Virus record (IMG/VR): IMGVR_UViG_3300027541_000009
Location: 124,001-188,000 of that record
Source: a virus
DNA: 64,000 nt
Reading direction: 5' to 3' (one strand)
The notes beneath the pieces are model-generated. The model worked only from the letters and a program-made list of their open reading frames with translations, did not search any database and was not told the origin of the DNA. The first letter of the stretch is position 1. Every line of letters begins with the position of its first letter. Positions 18,540 to 26,025 of the stretch are shown here, in pieces. The translations under genes and the position numbers were made by a program.

Positions 18540-18563
18540 AGCGCCCAAAAAGGCGCTTTTTTT
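18540..18563 (+). terminator. Terminator closing the hli-petF-prx cassette
   Basis: AGCGCC (18540-18545) pairs with GGCGCT (18552-18557) and runs into seven T. The T-run merges directly into a TATAAATA box. Confidence 0.85.
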
Positions 18564-18570
18564 ATAAATA
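18563..18570 (+). promoter_or_regulatory. T4-like late promoter box
   Basis: TATAAATA, identical to the T4 late consensus, 26 bases before the ATG at 18596 and directly after a terminator. Confidence 0.6.
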
Positions 18571-18595
18571 TCTTCAGTGTTTATAGAGATAATCC

Positions 18596-19267
18596 ATGAC
18601 CCTAGATCTTCATAACTTTTTTAAGTTTTATGATGATAGCAATTCAAATCATGTTGCAGCGGTTCAGTGGTTAGAAGATAATCTTCCTCCCCAATTTTTA
18701 GACGATGCGGAGACAGATTGGATTGGAATTTTTAGAACCAAACCCCCTACACCAGCGGTTCTAAACGTTCCATATTTCAATCAAGTAGATAACTACAGAG
18801 ATGCACATAGAACTTGCAACTCTTCATCGTGCGCTATGTGTCTTGCGTTCCTCAAGCCAGGAAGCATTAAAGGTGACGATGAATACGTCAAGAAAGTATT
18901 TGCGATTGGTGATACAACGGACCATGCCGTACAGACGAAGGTTCTGGCAGGTTATGGCGTTAAGTCACACTTTAGTTACAATCTATCTTTTGCTGATATT
19001 GATAAAAGTTTGGACGCTGGGAAGCCCGTTGTTATTGGCATACTCCATAGGGGTTCTCTTTCTGCACCTACTGGTGGGCACATGTGCGTTGTAATTGGTA
19101 AGACTCCAGACGGAAAAGGATATTACGTTAATGACCCATATGGATCATTGAATGATAACTATACTGGTCCTGTAACTAACGGTAAGAAAACAATCTATAC
19201 CAAAGCAGTTCTTAAGCACCGTTGGTGTCCAGGAGGCAATGATGGGTGGGGCAGAATCTTCGATTAG
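18596..19267 (+). CDS. C39-like cysteine peptidase with shared N-terminal module
   Basis: A 223-residue protein. Residues 1-45 form a module (LHNFFKFYDD, HVAAVQWLEDNLPP) that recurs in the lysozyme gene at 19366. The rest resembles the Peptidase_C39_2/papain-like fold: NVPYFNQVDNY then CNSSSCAMCLAF with the candidate nucleophile near residue 83, GGHMCVVIGKTPDGKGYYVN supplying His, and a following NDPYG that could be the third residue. Cleavage of peptidoglycan cross-links or of a host protein is plausible, given the adjoining lysozyme. It has no signal peptide. A TATAAATA box precedes it. Confidence 0.6.
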   Translation: MTLDLHNFFKFYDDSNSNHVAAVQWLEDNLPPQFLDDAETDWIGIFRTKPPTPAVLNVPYFNQVDNYRDAHRTCNSSSCAMCLAFLKPGSIKGDDEYVKKVFAIGDTTDHAVQTKVLAGYGVKSHFSYNLSFADIDKSLDAGKPVVIGILHRGSLSAPTGGHMCVVIGKTPDGKGYYVNDPYGSLNDNYTGPVTNGKKTIYTKAVLKHRWCPGGNDGWGRIFD

Positions 19268-19280
19268 ATTTAAGGCAAAA

Positions 19281-19388
19281 ATGCTTAAAGTGATCAAAGA
19301 ACTTACAAATCATGGAAAGCACGTAGAAGCAAACGAACTTTATCAACGGTATTTCGGAGAAAACAATGGCAAGAATCGATTTACATAA
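19281..19388 (+). CDS. Possible 35-residue ORF overlapping the lysozyme start
   Basis: ATG at 19281 encodes a polar, helical peptide (VIKELTNHGKHVEANELYQR) that ends 23 bases inside the lysozyme gene in another frame. It fills the gap between the C39-like gene and the lysozyme gene. The start has no clear ribosome-binding site. It may be a real coupling peptide or a chance frame; the low score reflects this. Confidence 0.3.
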   Translation: MLKVIKELTNHGKHVEANELYQRYFGENNGKNRFT

Positions 19389-20034
19389 CTTCTTCAAGTT
19401 TTATGACGAGAAGAACCCCAACCACGTTAAAGCAGTGCAGTGGTTGGAAGATAACCTCCCAGTCAAATATCTAGAAGATAATATTGATTGGGCGGAGATT
19501 TATAGAGGAAAAAAGACTAGTGCTGCACCAGCAACCACTGCTGCTGCAGCTCCTGTAACAGGTGGTGATGATGTTCCTCAAATGGGCATCAAGTTAATCA
19601 AAGAGTTTGAGGGATGTCATCTGAAGGCATACCCAGACCCCTTGACTGGTGGACTTCCAATCACTATTGGTTGGGGATCTACTCGCAAGAAGGATGGATC
19701 ACCCTTCAAAATGGGTGATACCCTAACACAGGCAGAAGCAGATGAACTTCTTATCGAACAATGTAAGAAAGAGTTCCTTCCTGCTCTGCGTAAAATCCCT
19801 CATTGGAATGAAATGTCAGATGGAAAAAGAGGCGCTCTGCTCAGCTTTGCTTATAATCTTGGTGCCGGTTTTTACGGTGGCGATAACTTTAATACTATTA
19901 CTAAACGCTTGAAAAATAAGGAGTGGGATTTAGTTCCTGATGCTCTTTATCTCTATCGCAATCCTGGTTCTAATGTAGAAGCAGGACTTGCACGTAGAAG
20001 AAAAGCAGAGGGTGAATCCTGGAAGAAGGGATAA
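19366..20034 (+). CDS. GH24 T4-type lysozyme (endolysin) with shared N-terminal module
   Basis: A 222-residue protein. Residues 1-45 (LHNFFKFYDEKNPNHVKAVQ, WLEDNLP) repeat the module of the upstream C39-like protein. A short Ala/Thr-rich linker (about 48-65) leads to a GH24 muramidase domain: IKEFEGCHLKAYPDP with the catalytic Glu, TIGWGST, and ALLSFAYNLGAGF, ending in ARRRKAEGESW. It cuts the MurNAc-GlcNAc bond of peptidoglycan and is the best endolysin candidate here. GGAGAAAACA precedes the ATG. No export signal is seen, so a holin is needed; a candidate is at 22373. Confidence 0.88.
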   Translation: MARIDLHNFFKFYDEKNPNHVKAVQWLEDNLPVKYLEDNIDWAEIYRGKKTSAAPATTAAAAPVTGGDDVPQMGIKLIKEFEGCHLKAYPDPLTGGLPITIGWGSTRKKDGSPFKMGDTLTQAEADELLIEQCKKEFLPALRKIPHWNEMSDGKRGALLSFAYNLGAGFYGGDNFNTITKRLKNKEWDLVPDALYLYRNPGSNVEAGLARRRKAEGESWKKG

Positions 20035-20037
20035 ATA
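20030..20037 (+). promoter_or_regulatory. Late-like box after the lysozyme gene
   Basis: GATAAATA overlapping the lysozyme stop. It may serve the autotransporter-like gene, though at 142 bases it is farther from an ATG than most such boxes. Confidence 0.35.
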
Positions 20038-20087
20038 GTTACAATCATAACTGATTCTTGATCTTAAATGGTCTGAATCTACATAGT

Positions 20088-20107
20088 CCGAATCCTCTGT
20101 GATTCGG
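20088..20107 (+). repeat. Hairpin in the leader of the autotransporter-like gene
   Basis: CCGAATC (20088-20094) and GATTCGG (20101-20107) form a perfect 7-bp stem with a 6-base loop. No T-run follows at once, so it is more likely a leader structure than a terminator. Confidence 0.4.
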
Positions 20108-20179
20108 TGATTACTTTACTTTTAAACATAACTTCGGTTTGTTTTGTTTAGTACACACTGAACTCACAGAGGACTTTCT

Positions 20180-22306
20180 ATGTCTTACGCTACAAGGGCG
20201 CTTGCTGTAGCGTCTGCTCTTTTAATGGGGGCATCAACAGCAGCATTAGCAGAAACAATATCTGGAACAGATTTCGAGACTGGAGATACTTCAGGATGGA
20301 ATACTGGAACTCAAACAGGAACATTAGATGCCACAATCGACGGAGGAGGAACTGGTGTTAGTGTCGTAGATAATCCAGTTATCTTTAATGCCGGTTCTTT
20401 CCCAGCACAAGGAAGTCCAACATTACAAGATGGTTCTCCTAATCCATATTACGCACCCGCAGTAACACCAACCACTTGGGAGTTTGCTCCTTACGGAACC
20501 GCAGGTGCAGCACTACAACCAAATGGACAGCAAACATTCGACCAGGCAACAGAAGCACTTGGTTTAACCGCAGAACAAAATCAAGCAATAAGAGACCTTC
20601 TTATTCAACAGCAACAAGCATCTGGACTTGGAAATCCAAATCCTACTGATGCTGCTTGGATTACAAAATCAGTCACTTTGGAGACTGGAAAAGTTTATAC
20701 AATGTCTTGGAACTACATTGGAACGGACTATGTTCCTTTCAATGATGGTTCTATTACTTCACTTGTTTATCAAGGAACTGGAACTTCTCCATCAGTAACA
20801 GTTAATAACCAACTTCAAAACTATGCATTACTTGGATTTACTAATCCAGGAACTGGTGATTATTCAACAGGTTCTTTTGGTTCTACTGGATGGCAGTATT
20901 CAACTTATCAAGTAGGTGCTAATGGTGATTATCTCTTGGGATTTGCAGTATTCAACCTTGGAGATACCGCACTATCACCAGTTCTTTTAGTTGATAGTCA
21001 ACCTGGAACTACAACAGCAAATGGTGAAGAATTCACTCCTGTTGCTCCAAATAATCCAGATGCTCCATCTGTTGATGAGGTAGCACCAACTCCAACTCCT
21101 ACACCAGAGCCAACTCCTGAACCTACACCAGAGCCAACTCCCGAACCAACTCCTGAACCTACACCAGAGCCAACTCCCGAACCAACTCCTGAACCTACAC
21201 CAGAACCAGAACCAACACCAGAGCCAACTCCTGAACCCACTCCTGCTCCTGCTCCTGAACCTACACCAGAGCCAACTCCTGAACCACAACCACCAACATT
21301 ATTAAACTCTGTGACTGTTCCTGCACCAGGACTTCCAGTTGTTGTTACCACAGAAGTAACTCATAAGGCATCTGAGAAGGATGGAGTTCAAAAGATTAGA
21401 AGAGACTTTGCAACCACAACTCAAACTCCTTTATTAAGACAGGATACTTATAGTGATGGAACCGTTGTAGCATCATTACTTCTTTCTGTTGATATTGAAA
21501 ATAATCATGATGTTCTTTCTGGACGCACTGACCAGCATGAAGTTTTAGATAAGATTGGTGGTGGATTACAAAATCTGTTTATTTACGAACCAACTGAACC
21601 AACCACAGACAGAGTAAGAGTATTCAATAACAACTATTATGCCTGGTCTTCTGGTGATTATGGATACAATGGTAAGACTTTAATCATTGGTGGTGGATTA
21701 GAGATTGATATTAAACCAACCTGGACTATAGGTGGTCAATATAATAATATGAACATTGATTTGGGTGGTGTTGATAGTACTTCTAAACTCCTCAAAAATC
21801 ATTATGGAATATTCAATATGTTCCGTGGAAATACATTCTCACTCTTAACAAATGCTGGATACTCCCAGAACAAATATAATGTATCCAGAAATGTTCAGAG
21901 TGTCTTCAATAATGAAAGTTCAACAGAAGGAAAAGAGTGGTTTGTAAATAACAGACTATTCTGGCATCTCAATAAGAATGTAACTCCATTTGTTGGATAC
22001 ACTGTTGGTAACTATCAGAGAGATGGATTTACTGAGAAAGGTTCTATTCAATCCAGAAGAACTGTTGATGCTATAAACAAAACTTCACATTCTGGTGAGG
22101 TAGGTCTAAATATTTCACACCGTTTTGGTGGAAAGAAAAAGGATTTATTTGGAGTAACTATTGGTGGTTCTTATGAAACCAGTGGAATGATTGAAGCATC
22201 TGCTTCTGTTGATTATAAGGAAATGGTTATTATTGAAGGAATACATCAAATTAATGATGGAGTTTCTAACACAGCAGTATCTGCAAAACTTAAATTTAAG
22301 TTCTGA
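20180..22306 (+). CDS. Autotransporter-like exported protein with PTPEP linker
   Basis: A 708-residue protein with a signal peptide (residues 1-25, ending ALA before ETISG). A beta-rich passenger-like domain spans about 26-300, starting DFETGDTSGWN as in cyanobacterial secreted proteins. A proline/glutamate repeat linker covers about 302-372. A C-terminal domain of about 335 residues has alternating polar and aromatic strands and ends LKFKF, the terminal aromatic of outer-membrane barrels. The layout matches a classical type V autotransporter, with the linker spanning the periplasm or extending the passenger. Phage-directed display on the infected cell is inferred; a virion-attached fibre is the main alternative. 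Confidence 0.6.
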   Translation: MSYATRALAVASALLMGASTAALAETISGTDFETGDTSGWNTGTQTGTLDATIDGGGTGVSVVDNPVIFNAGSFPAQGSPTLQDGSPNPYYAPAVTPTTWEFAPYGTAGAALQPNGQQTFDQATEALGLTAEQNQAIRDLLIQQQQASGLGNPNPTDAAWITKSVTLETGKVYTMSWNYIGTDYVPFNDGSITSLVYQGTGTSPSVTVNNQLQNYALLGFTNPGTGDYSTGSFGSTGWQYSTYQVGANGDYLLGFAVFNLGDTALSPVLLVDSQPGTTTANGEEFTPVAPNNPDAPSVDEVAPTPTPTPEPTPEPTPEPTPEPTPEPTPEPTPEPTPEPTPEPEPTPEPTPEPTPAPAPEPTPEPTPEPQPPTLLNSVTVPAPGLPVVVTTEVTHKASEKDGVQKIRRDFATTTQTPLLRQDTYSDGTVVASLLLSVDIENNHDVLSGRTDQHEVLDKIGGGLQNLFIYEPTEPTTDRVRVFNNNYYAWSSGDYGYNGKTLIIGGGLEIDIKPTWTIGGQYNNMNIDLGGVDSTSKLLKNHYGIFNMFRGNTFSLLTNAGYSQNKYNVSRNVQSVFNNESSTEGKEWFVNNRLFWHLNKNVTPFVGYTVGNYQRDGFTEKGSIQSRRTVDAINKTSHSGEVGLNISHRFGGKKKDLFGVTIGGSYETSGMIEASASVDYKEMVIIEGIHQINDGVSNTAVSAKLKFKF
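21083..21294 (+). repeat. Tandem repeat encoding the (PTPEP)n linker
   Basis: About 210 bases of 12-base repeats alternating synonymous codons (ccaactcctgaa / cctacaccagag), read as PTPE repeats with two PEPE/PAPAPE interruptions. The opposite strand is open as a glycine-rich frame, a by-product of the repeat. Confidence 0.9.
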
Positions 22307-22310
22307 AATC

Positions 22311-22317
22311 CTAAATA
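22311..22317 (+). promoter_or_regulatory. Late-like box
   Basis: CTAAATA, five bases after the autotransporter-like gene and ahead of the small-gene string from 22373 to 24608. Confidence 0.45.
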
Positions 22318-22372
22318 ACAAAGACACTTCATCAAAAGACTGATGGATAATCCAAATAAAAGAGAAAAGTGT

Positions 22373-22687
22373 ATGAGTACTGTTATTCGTATAGCGATTT
22401 TGGGTTGGTCCGCTGCTCTTCTTACTGCCAGTTATGCTGGGGCTCTATCTAAGATGGATCCTACTTTTATTGCTACTGTATTCACAGCATCTGCTGCAAC
22501 TTTCGGTATTAATACAATGAAGAAGGGTGGCGATGAAGATGAGAAGAAAGAAGAACCACGCAGAGAAGTTGTAGTAGAACCTACTCCAGAACCACCAGCA
22601 CCAGAAGTTGCTGCTGAACCAACTCTTGAAGAAAGAGTTGAAGCACTTGAAGAAGGTCAAGTACAACCTCGCACAGGTGGCGCATAA
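22373..22687 (+). CDS. Two-helix membrane protein, holin candidate
   Basis: A 104-residue protein with two hydrophobic segments (IRIAILGWSAALLTASYAGA and PTFIATVFTASAATFGI) within the first 50 residues. A strongly charged tail follows, rich in E, K and P (GGDEDEKKEEPRRE, PTPEPPAPE). Two helices and a charged cytoplasmic tail suit a class II holin, and a lysozyme gene lies 2.3 kb upstream. No holin family motif is recognised, so this is a topological inference. An in-frame ATG at 22343 gives a 10-residue extension and lies closer to the CTAAATA box; both starts are possible. Confidence 0.55.
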   Translation: MSTVIRIAILGWSAALLTASYAGALSKMDPTFIATVFTASAATFGINTMKKGGDEDEKKEEPRREVVVEPTPEPPAPEVAAEPTLEERVEALEEGQVQPRTGGA

Positions 22688-22803
22688 TGGCAAAGTCAGC
22701 AAACAAAGGTAAGAAAGGTTCGGCAGGTTCTGCTAATAACAAAAAGCAGAATTCTGGCAATGCGAACGCCAAAAAGGCAAAGAATGGTGGAAAGAAAAAA
22801 TGA
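22687..22803 (+). CDS. Lys/Asn/Gly-rich 38-residue basic peptide
   Basis: ATG overlaps the preceding stop (TAATG). The product is almost entirely K, N, G, A and S (14 lysines of 38), unstructured and strongly basic, and could bind nucleic acid or anionic polymers. The stop overlaps the next ATG (ATGA). I know no family for it. Confidence 0.5.
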   Translation: MAKSANKGKKGSAGSANNKKQNSGNANAKKAKNGGKKK

Positions 22804-22979
22804 TTGAATTTGTTACTTTGGTGGTTGTTGGTCATGTGTTAGTTGGACCTAACTTATGTCAAACTGATTTTTTAAGTGATAATCAAATTTACACATTTAT
22901 ATACCAATGCCAAGAGAATGGAACACTCCAAAACGAGAGTGTTGGAATGCTCCCATCCACCAAATACTCAAAGCTATAG
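22800..22979 (+). CDS. Small 59-residue protein with hydrophobic N-terminus
   Basis: The start is the ATGA overlap with the basic peptide. The first 17 residues (IEFVTLVVVGHVLVG) are hydrophobic and could be a signal sequence or a membrane anchor, followed by two cysteines (residues 20 and 37) and a polar tail. Its last 73 bases overlap the next gene in another frame, so both frames are under selection if both are real. No family is recognised. Confidence 0.4.
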   Translation: MIEFVTLVVVGHVLVGPNLCQTDFLSDNQIYTFIYQCQENGTLQNESVGMLPSTKYSKL

Positions 22980-23107
22980 ATAATCACACCCGTCTTCATA
23001 TGGAGACGGGTGATTTTTGGCATGAAGAACAGGCCCAGATCTTGAGAAAATATGTCAAAGATTTGAAAATCTGGATTCATAAACAAGAAGGATGGTGGGA
23101 TGAATGA
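22907..23107 (+). CDS. Conserved-type 66-residue cyanophage protein
   Basis: The product (PREWNTPKRECWNAPIHQIL, then a helical DNHTRLHMETGDFWHEEQAQ stretch and ending KQEGWWDE) resembles small proteins that recur in T4-like cyanophages, as I recall them. It is soluble, helical and tryptophan-rich. The function is unknown. Its start lies inside the preceding small frame, and its stop overlaps the start of the metallopeptidase gene (ATGA). Confidence 0.6.
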   Translation: MPREWNTPKRECWNAPIHQILKAIDNHTRLHMETGDFWHEEQAQILRKYVKDLKIWIHKQEGWWDE

Positions 23108-23850
23108 AAAAAATTCTCACAGCAATTAGTTTATCATTAGCATTGATTTCTCCAGTAGCAGCAGAATCAATAATTAAAACACAACCAACTGTAAAACCTT
23201 ATAGTTTATCAGCAATGGGTTGTATGATACTTTTGGAATGTACTGAAGGAGTAGAAAGACTTACAGTAGATTCTGAATTACTAAAAGATCCAGACTTTGA
23301 TCCATTTAGAGAAGAACTAAAAGCAATCATTGCAGGACTTGATAAACTTGGAGTTCCTGTTTATGTTGCACCAGAAAGATATTTCACACCAAGGACAGTA
23401 GGATTATATAAACCAGAATATAATCGTTTCTTTGTAAATGAAACTCTTCTTAAAGATCCTAGAGAGTTTCTAGGAACAATGAGACACGAAGGATGGCATA
23501 CAGTTCAAGACTGTATGGGTGGTGGATTAAAAACATCTTTTATGGCACAGGTTCATCAAGATAGTGAGATCCCTGCCTGGGTTATGAAATCTACAAGATT
23601 GACTTATGAAACGATGGGTCAAGGTCGTGCAGTTCCTTGGGAAGCAGATGCTAACTGGGCAGAAGAACAATCAAATGTCACTGCAGAAAAGTTAGAAATG
23701 TGTGCTAAGGGTCCACTGTGGGAACAGATGAGACCAACTCCAATGACAATGGATTGGCTGATTGGTTGTGGATGGATGAAACCACAAGAGGGTAAGTATC
23801 CATATTATCCAAACAAGAAAGCAGAATATTGTGTAGAAGGTAAGTTTTAA
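23104..23850 (+). CDS. Secreted HEGWH zinc-metallopeptidase-like protein
   Basis: A 248-residue protein with a signal peptide (MKKILTAISLSLALISPVAAE). MRHEGWHTVQDCMGGG at about residues 126-141 contains the HExxH zinc motif. The later WEADANWAEEQ near 179 offers a glutamate as a third ligand, as in gluzincins. Cysteines at several sites suit a periplasmic, disulphide-bonded protein. Proteolysis of host envelope proteins or processing of the exported proteins encoded nearby is a reasonable guess. Stops and starts overlap at both ends. The named peptidase family is not certain. Confidence 0.65.
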   Translation: MKKILTAISLSLALISPVAAESIIKTQPTVKPYSLSAMGCMILLECTEGVERLTVDSELLKDPDFDPFREELKAIIAGLDKLGVPVYVAPERYFTPRTVGLYKPEYNRFFVNETLLKDPREFLGTMRHEGWHTVQDCMGGGLKTSFMAQVHQDSEIPAWVMKSTRLTYETMGQGRAVPWEADANWAEEQSNVTAEKLEMCAKGPLWEQMRPTPMTMDWLIGCGWMKPQEGKYPYYPNKKAEYCVEGKF

Positions 23851-24002
23851 TGAGCGACTTTCCTTGGGGAGTAATTATAATATTGGGGTCTGGTCTTATC
23901 TTTACTTTATATGTAATCTACTACATATTACGATTAGCACACGAGGAAATGAAAAATGAAGAACCTAGCAATCATTCTGTCAACAACAAGTCTTCTCATT
24001 AG
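23850..24002 (+). CDS. Small single-helix membrane protein (50 residues)
   Basis: ATG overlaps the previous stop (TAATG). Residues 5-29 (WGVIIILGSGLIFTLYVIYY) form one transmembrane helix, followed by a polar tail. The last 47 bases overlap the next gene in another frame. No family is recognised. Confidence 0.5.
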   Translation: MSDFPWGVIIILGSGLIFTLYVIYYILRLAHEEMKNEEPSNHSVNNKSSH

Positions 24003-24168
24003 TGGAGCACTTTGCTATGGTGCTTATGTGACTTATAAAAAAGCGGAAGCAATTTTAAACAACCCAGAACAGTTCGTTGGTAAGGTTGTGGAGAATCAAG
24101 TGAATAAAGCATTTGAGAAACTACCAATTCCCAAACTAAATACTGGGAGTATTAAGTTTCCTTTCTAA
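23956..24168 (+). CDS. Small membrane-anchored or exported protein (70 residues)
   Basis: The N-terminus (AIILSTTSLLISGALCYGAY) is a signal-like or transmembrane segment. It is followed by a helical region (YKKAEAILNNPEQFVGKVVE) and a PIPKLNTGSIKFPF end of a type I associate with cyanophage small membrane proteins. The cysteine at residue 20 lacks a proper lipobox because Leu precedes it. The stop overlaps the nuclease ATG (TAATG). The function is unknown. Confidence 0.6.
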   Translation: MKNLAIILSTTSLLISGALCYGAYVTYKKAEAILNNPEQFVGKVVENQVNKAFEKLPIPKLNTGSIKFPF

Positions 24169-24608
24169 TGGCAGACAAAGACCCGTATATCTATAGAATC
24201 AAATCAGTATATAAGGTAGTAGATGGCGACACTATTGATGCTGCTATTGACCTTGGGTTTGATATCTCCCTTACTAAACGAATTCGTCTTGCTGGTGTCG
24301 ATACCCCAGAGAGCAGAACAACTGATGCTAAAGAAAAGGCACTTGGTCTTGAAGTTAAAGAATGGCTCAAGAAAAAGTTAGAAGGTCAAACTGACATTAT
24401 TGTCAAAACAGAACTCCCAGATTCTACCGAAAAGTACGGAAGAATTCTTGGACATTTGTTTATTGGGGATGCTGAAGTATCCGCAGTCAATAAAAAGAAA
24501 TCAGTCAATCAAATGATGATTGATGAAGGATTTGCTTGGGAATATTCTGGTGGCACTAAAAAGAAAGATTTTGCTCTATTAGAATCAAAAAGACAAGCGA
24601 GCAGATAA
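24168..24608 (+). CDS. Staphylococcal-nuclease-like (thermonuclease) protein
   Basis: A 146-residue OB-fold nuclease. The active-site set of the SNase family is visible: VVDGDTID near residue 17, RIRLAGVDTPESR near 38 (Arg and Glu) and EKYGRILGHLFIG near 84 (Arg). The family is calcium-dependent and cuts DNA and RNA. No signal peptide is present, so it would act in the cytoplasm, perhaps on host nucleic acids, or after lysis. Its 3' end overlaps the convergent minus-strand gene by 24 bases. Confidence 0.85.
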   Translation: MADKDPYIYRIKSVYKVVDGDTIDAAIDLGFDISLTKRIRLAGVDTPESRTTDAKEKALGLEVKEWLKKKLEGQTDIIVKTELPDSTEKYGRILGHLFIGDAEVSAVNKKKSVNQMMIDEGFAWEYSGGTKKKDFALLESKRQASR

Positions 24609-25469
24609 TTTCTTAGCAATCTTTTTAGGAGGGGCATAGAGAGACTTAAATCTTTCTTGCCCCTCTTTTGTGAATTTATCTTTTACTGGTTCATCAATAA
24701 TCACTTTATTCTCAATTTCATATAGGGTATTCTTTTCAATCTCATCACGGATATATTGTTCTACATTATCTGTTTGTGCAACAAGTCTTGTTCCCTCTGA
24801 TGAATATTCAAAAATATCAATATGACCTGCTTCTGCCATCACATAATGGAGAACAGGTTTAACTTGTTTGATTTTAATTTTAAACTTATTCTTTGTTGCT
24901 TCTTTGATAAATGGTTCAGCAGCATTCTTCAATACATTTAAAACTGCTGTGGATGCCATTGTAGCAGCAGTTGTGACTACTGCGACAGCACCAGCCGTAG
25001 CAACAAGAGAAGGGTCAGGTAAATTAATATCGACACCATAAACAGAAAATGTTGGTTGTGGTTTATCTGCTGGAACTTCTGCAACTGGAGTAACAACAGG
25101 AGTTTGAGTAGGGGGGGTTTGAGCAACCTGAGGCAGTTGAGGTGGGGGGGTAGTATCAGGCAACCCCCTTGTTTTTTCTTGTTGTTCTGTTGCTTGTTTT
25201 TCACGCTCTGCTTTTACAGCAGCATCAAACTCTGCTTGAGTTGGAACATTAATAACTGGATATTTAATCGTAGTATTTGGGGCATCAATAACAGGAACTT
25301 CAAGACCACGAACAACAGGTGCTTCTACAGAACGAACATTTGGTCTATCTATAGTTGAGATTATAGATGGACCAGATATTCTGTTGATACTTGCACTCGG
25401 TATGTTAATCGGATTATTTCCGATTATTTGCCTTAAGTTTGGATTATCAATAGGTTGTATTGGTTCCAT
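24585..25469 (-). CDS. Proline-rich membrane-associated protein, last gene of minus-strand operon
   Basis: A 294-residue protein. The N-terminal 130 residues are rich in P, I, N and T (PPPQLPQ, PTQTPVVTPV). A hydrophobic stretch (LVATAGAVAVVTTAATMAS, about residues 155-175) is probably membrane-inserted. The C-terminal part is a charged domain (KNKFKIKIKQVKP, EYSSEGTRLVAQTDNVEQYI). I chose ATG at 25469 over one five codons upstream. It overlaps the upstream gene by 23 bases. No family is recognised; the operon context suggests an envelope role. Confidence 0.6.
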   Translation of the reverse strand: MEPIQPIDNPNLRQIIGNNPINIPSASINRISGPSIISTIDRPNVRSVEAPVVRGLEVPVIDAPNTTIKYPVINVPTQAEFDAAVKAEREKQATEQQEKTRGLPDTTPPPQLPQVAQTPPTQTPVVTPVAEVPADKPQPTFSVYGVDINLPDPSLVATAGAVAVVTTAATMASTAVLNVLKNAAEPFIKEATKNKFKIKIKQVKPVLHYVMAEAGHIDIFEYSSEGTRLVAQTDNVEQYIRDEIEKNTLYEIENKVIIDEPVKDKFTKEGQERFKSLYAPPKKIAKKLSARLSF

Positions 25470-26025
25470 TGACCACATCCTCAACTCTTGGGTACTTCAC
25501 AACAATATCTTCACAAACTTTGTAGTAAGGACTATCAGGATGGAACATAATTCCTGCTTTGTATGCTTCACCACATTTTAATAATCTTACAAGTTCAAAA
25601 TCTAATCTTGCTTTATCAGCTTCGGCTTGTTGTCTTGAGATTTCAACTCTTGCTCTTGATTTGCAGAGTTCTTGTAAAGAACCATCTAAGGGAATATTAA
25701 ATCCCATAGATAATCCAGCATTTCCAGAATAAGATGAAAACTGTTCTGGATCTTGACTAGCATTACCATTACCAATAATAAATGGTGCCAGGGAAAATGT
25801 TGGTCCTTGACAAGAAACACCAGCACCAAATGTATTCATAGCATAAGGGCCCTGAAGCACTTGAACTGCCTGGTTTGTTACATTACCAGTAGCAGATGCT
25901 GAAGGTCCTGCGATGTTTGTATTTGATGGAGCTTGCTGAGCAAATGCAGTCCCTGTTGAAATTATTGCGTAAAGACAGAGATTGATGTAGTAGTTGATTG
26001 AGTTTCTGTGGTGCGATCTATCCAT
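25447..26025 (-). CDS. Exported protein of the minus-strand operon
   Basis: A 192-residue protein with a probable signal peptide (INLCLYAIISTGTAFA, cleaved before QQAPSN). A Gly/Asn/Thr-rich part follows (ASATGNVTNQAVQVLQGPYA, FGAGVSCQGPTFS), then a helical C-terminal part (RARVEISRQQAEADKARLDF) with four cysteines across the mature protein. The first 64 bases overlap the preceding gene's end. No enzyme motif is seen. It may be an outer-membrane or surface component made with the neighbouring secreted proteins. Confidence 0.6.
   Translation of the reverse strand: MDRSHHRNSINYYINLCLYAIISTGTAFAQQAPSNTNIAGPSASATGNVTNQAVQVLQGPYAMNTFGAGVSCQGPTFSLAPFIIGNGNASQDPEQFSSYSGNAGLSMGFNIPLDGSLQELCKSRARVEISRQQAEADKARLDFELVRLLKCGEAYKAGIMFHPDSPYYKVCEDIVVKYPRVEDVVNGTNTTY

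Noticed and set aside
21083-21294. CRISPR-like tandem repeat
   Set aside because: The units are contiguous 12-base codon repeats with no unique spacers.
20998-21351. Minus-strand glycine/valine-rich frame opposite the proline repeat
   Set aside because: It is the complement of the (PTPE)n coding repeat; no ribosome-binding site and no non-repetitive conserved part.
23850-24168. Overlapping spanin pair (Rz/Rz1-like)
   Set aside because: Both are small membrane proteins in overlapping frames, but the second has no proper lipobox and the first has no periplasmic coiled coil.
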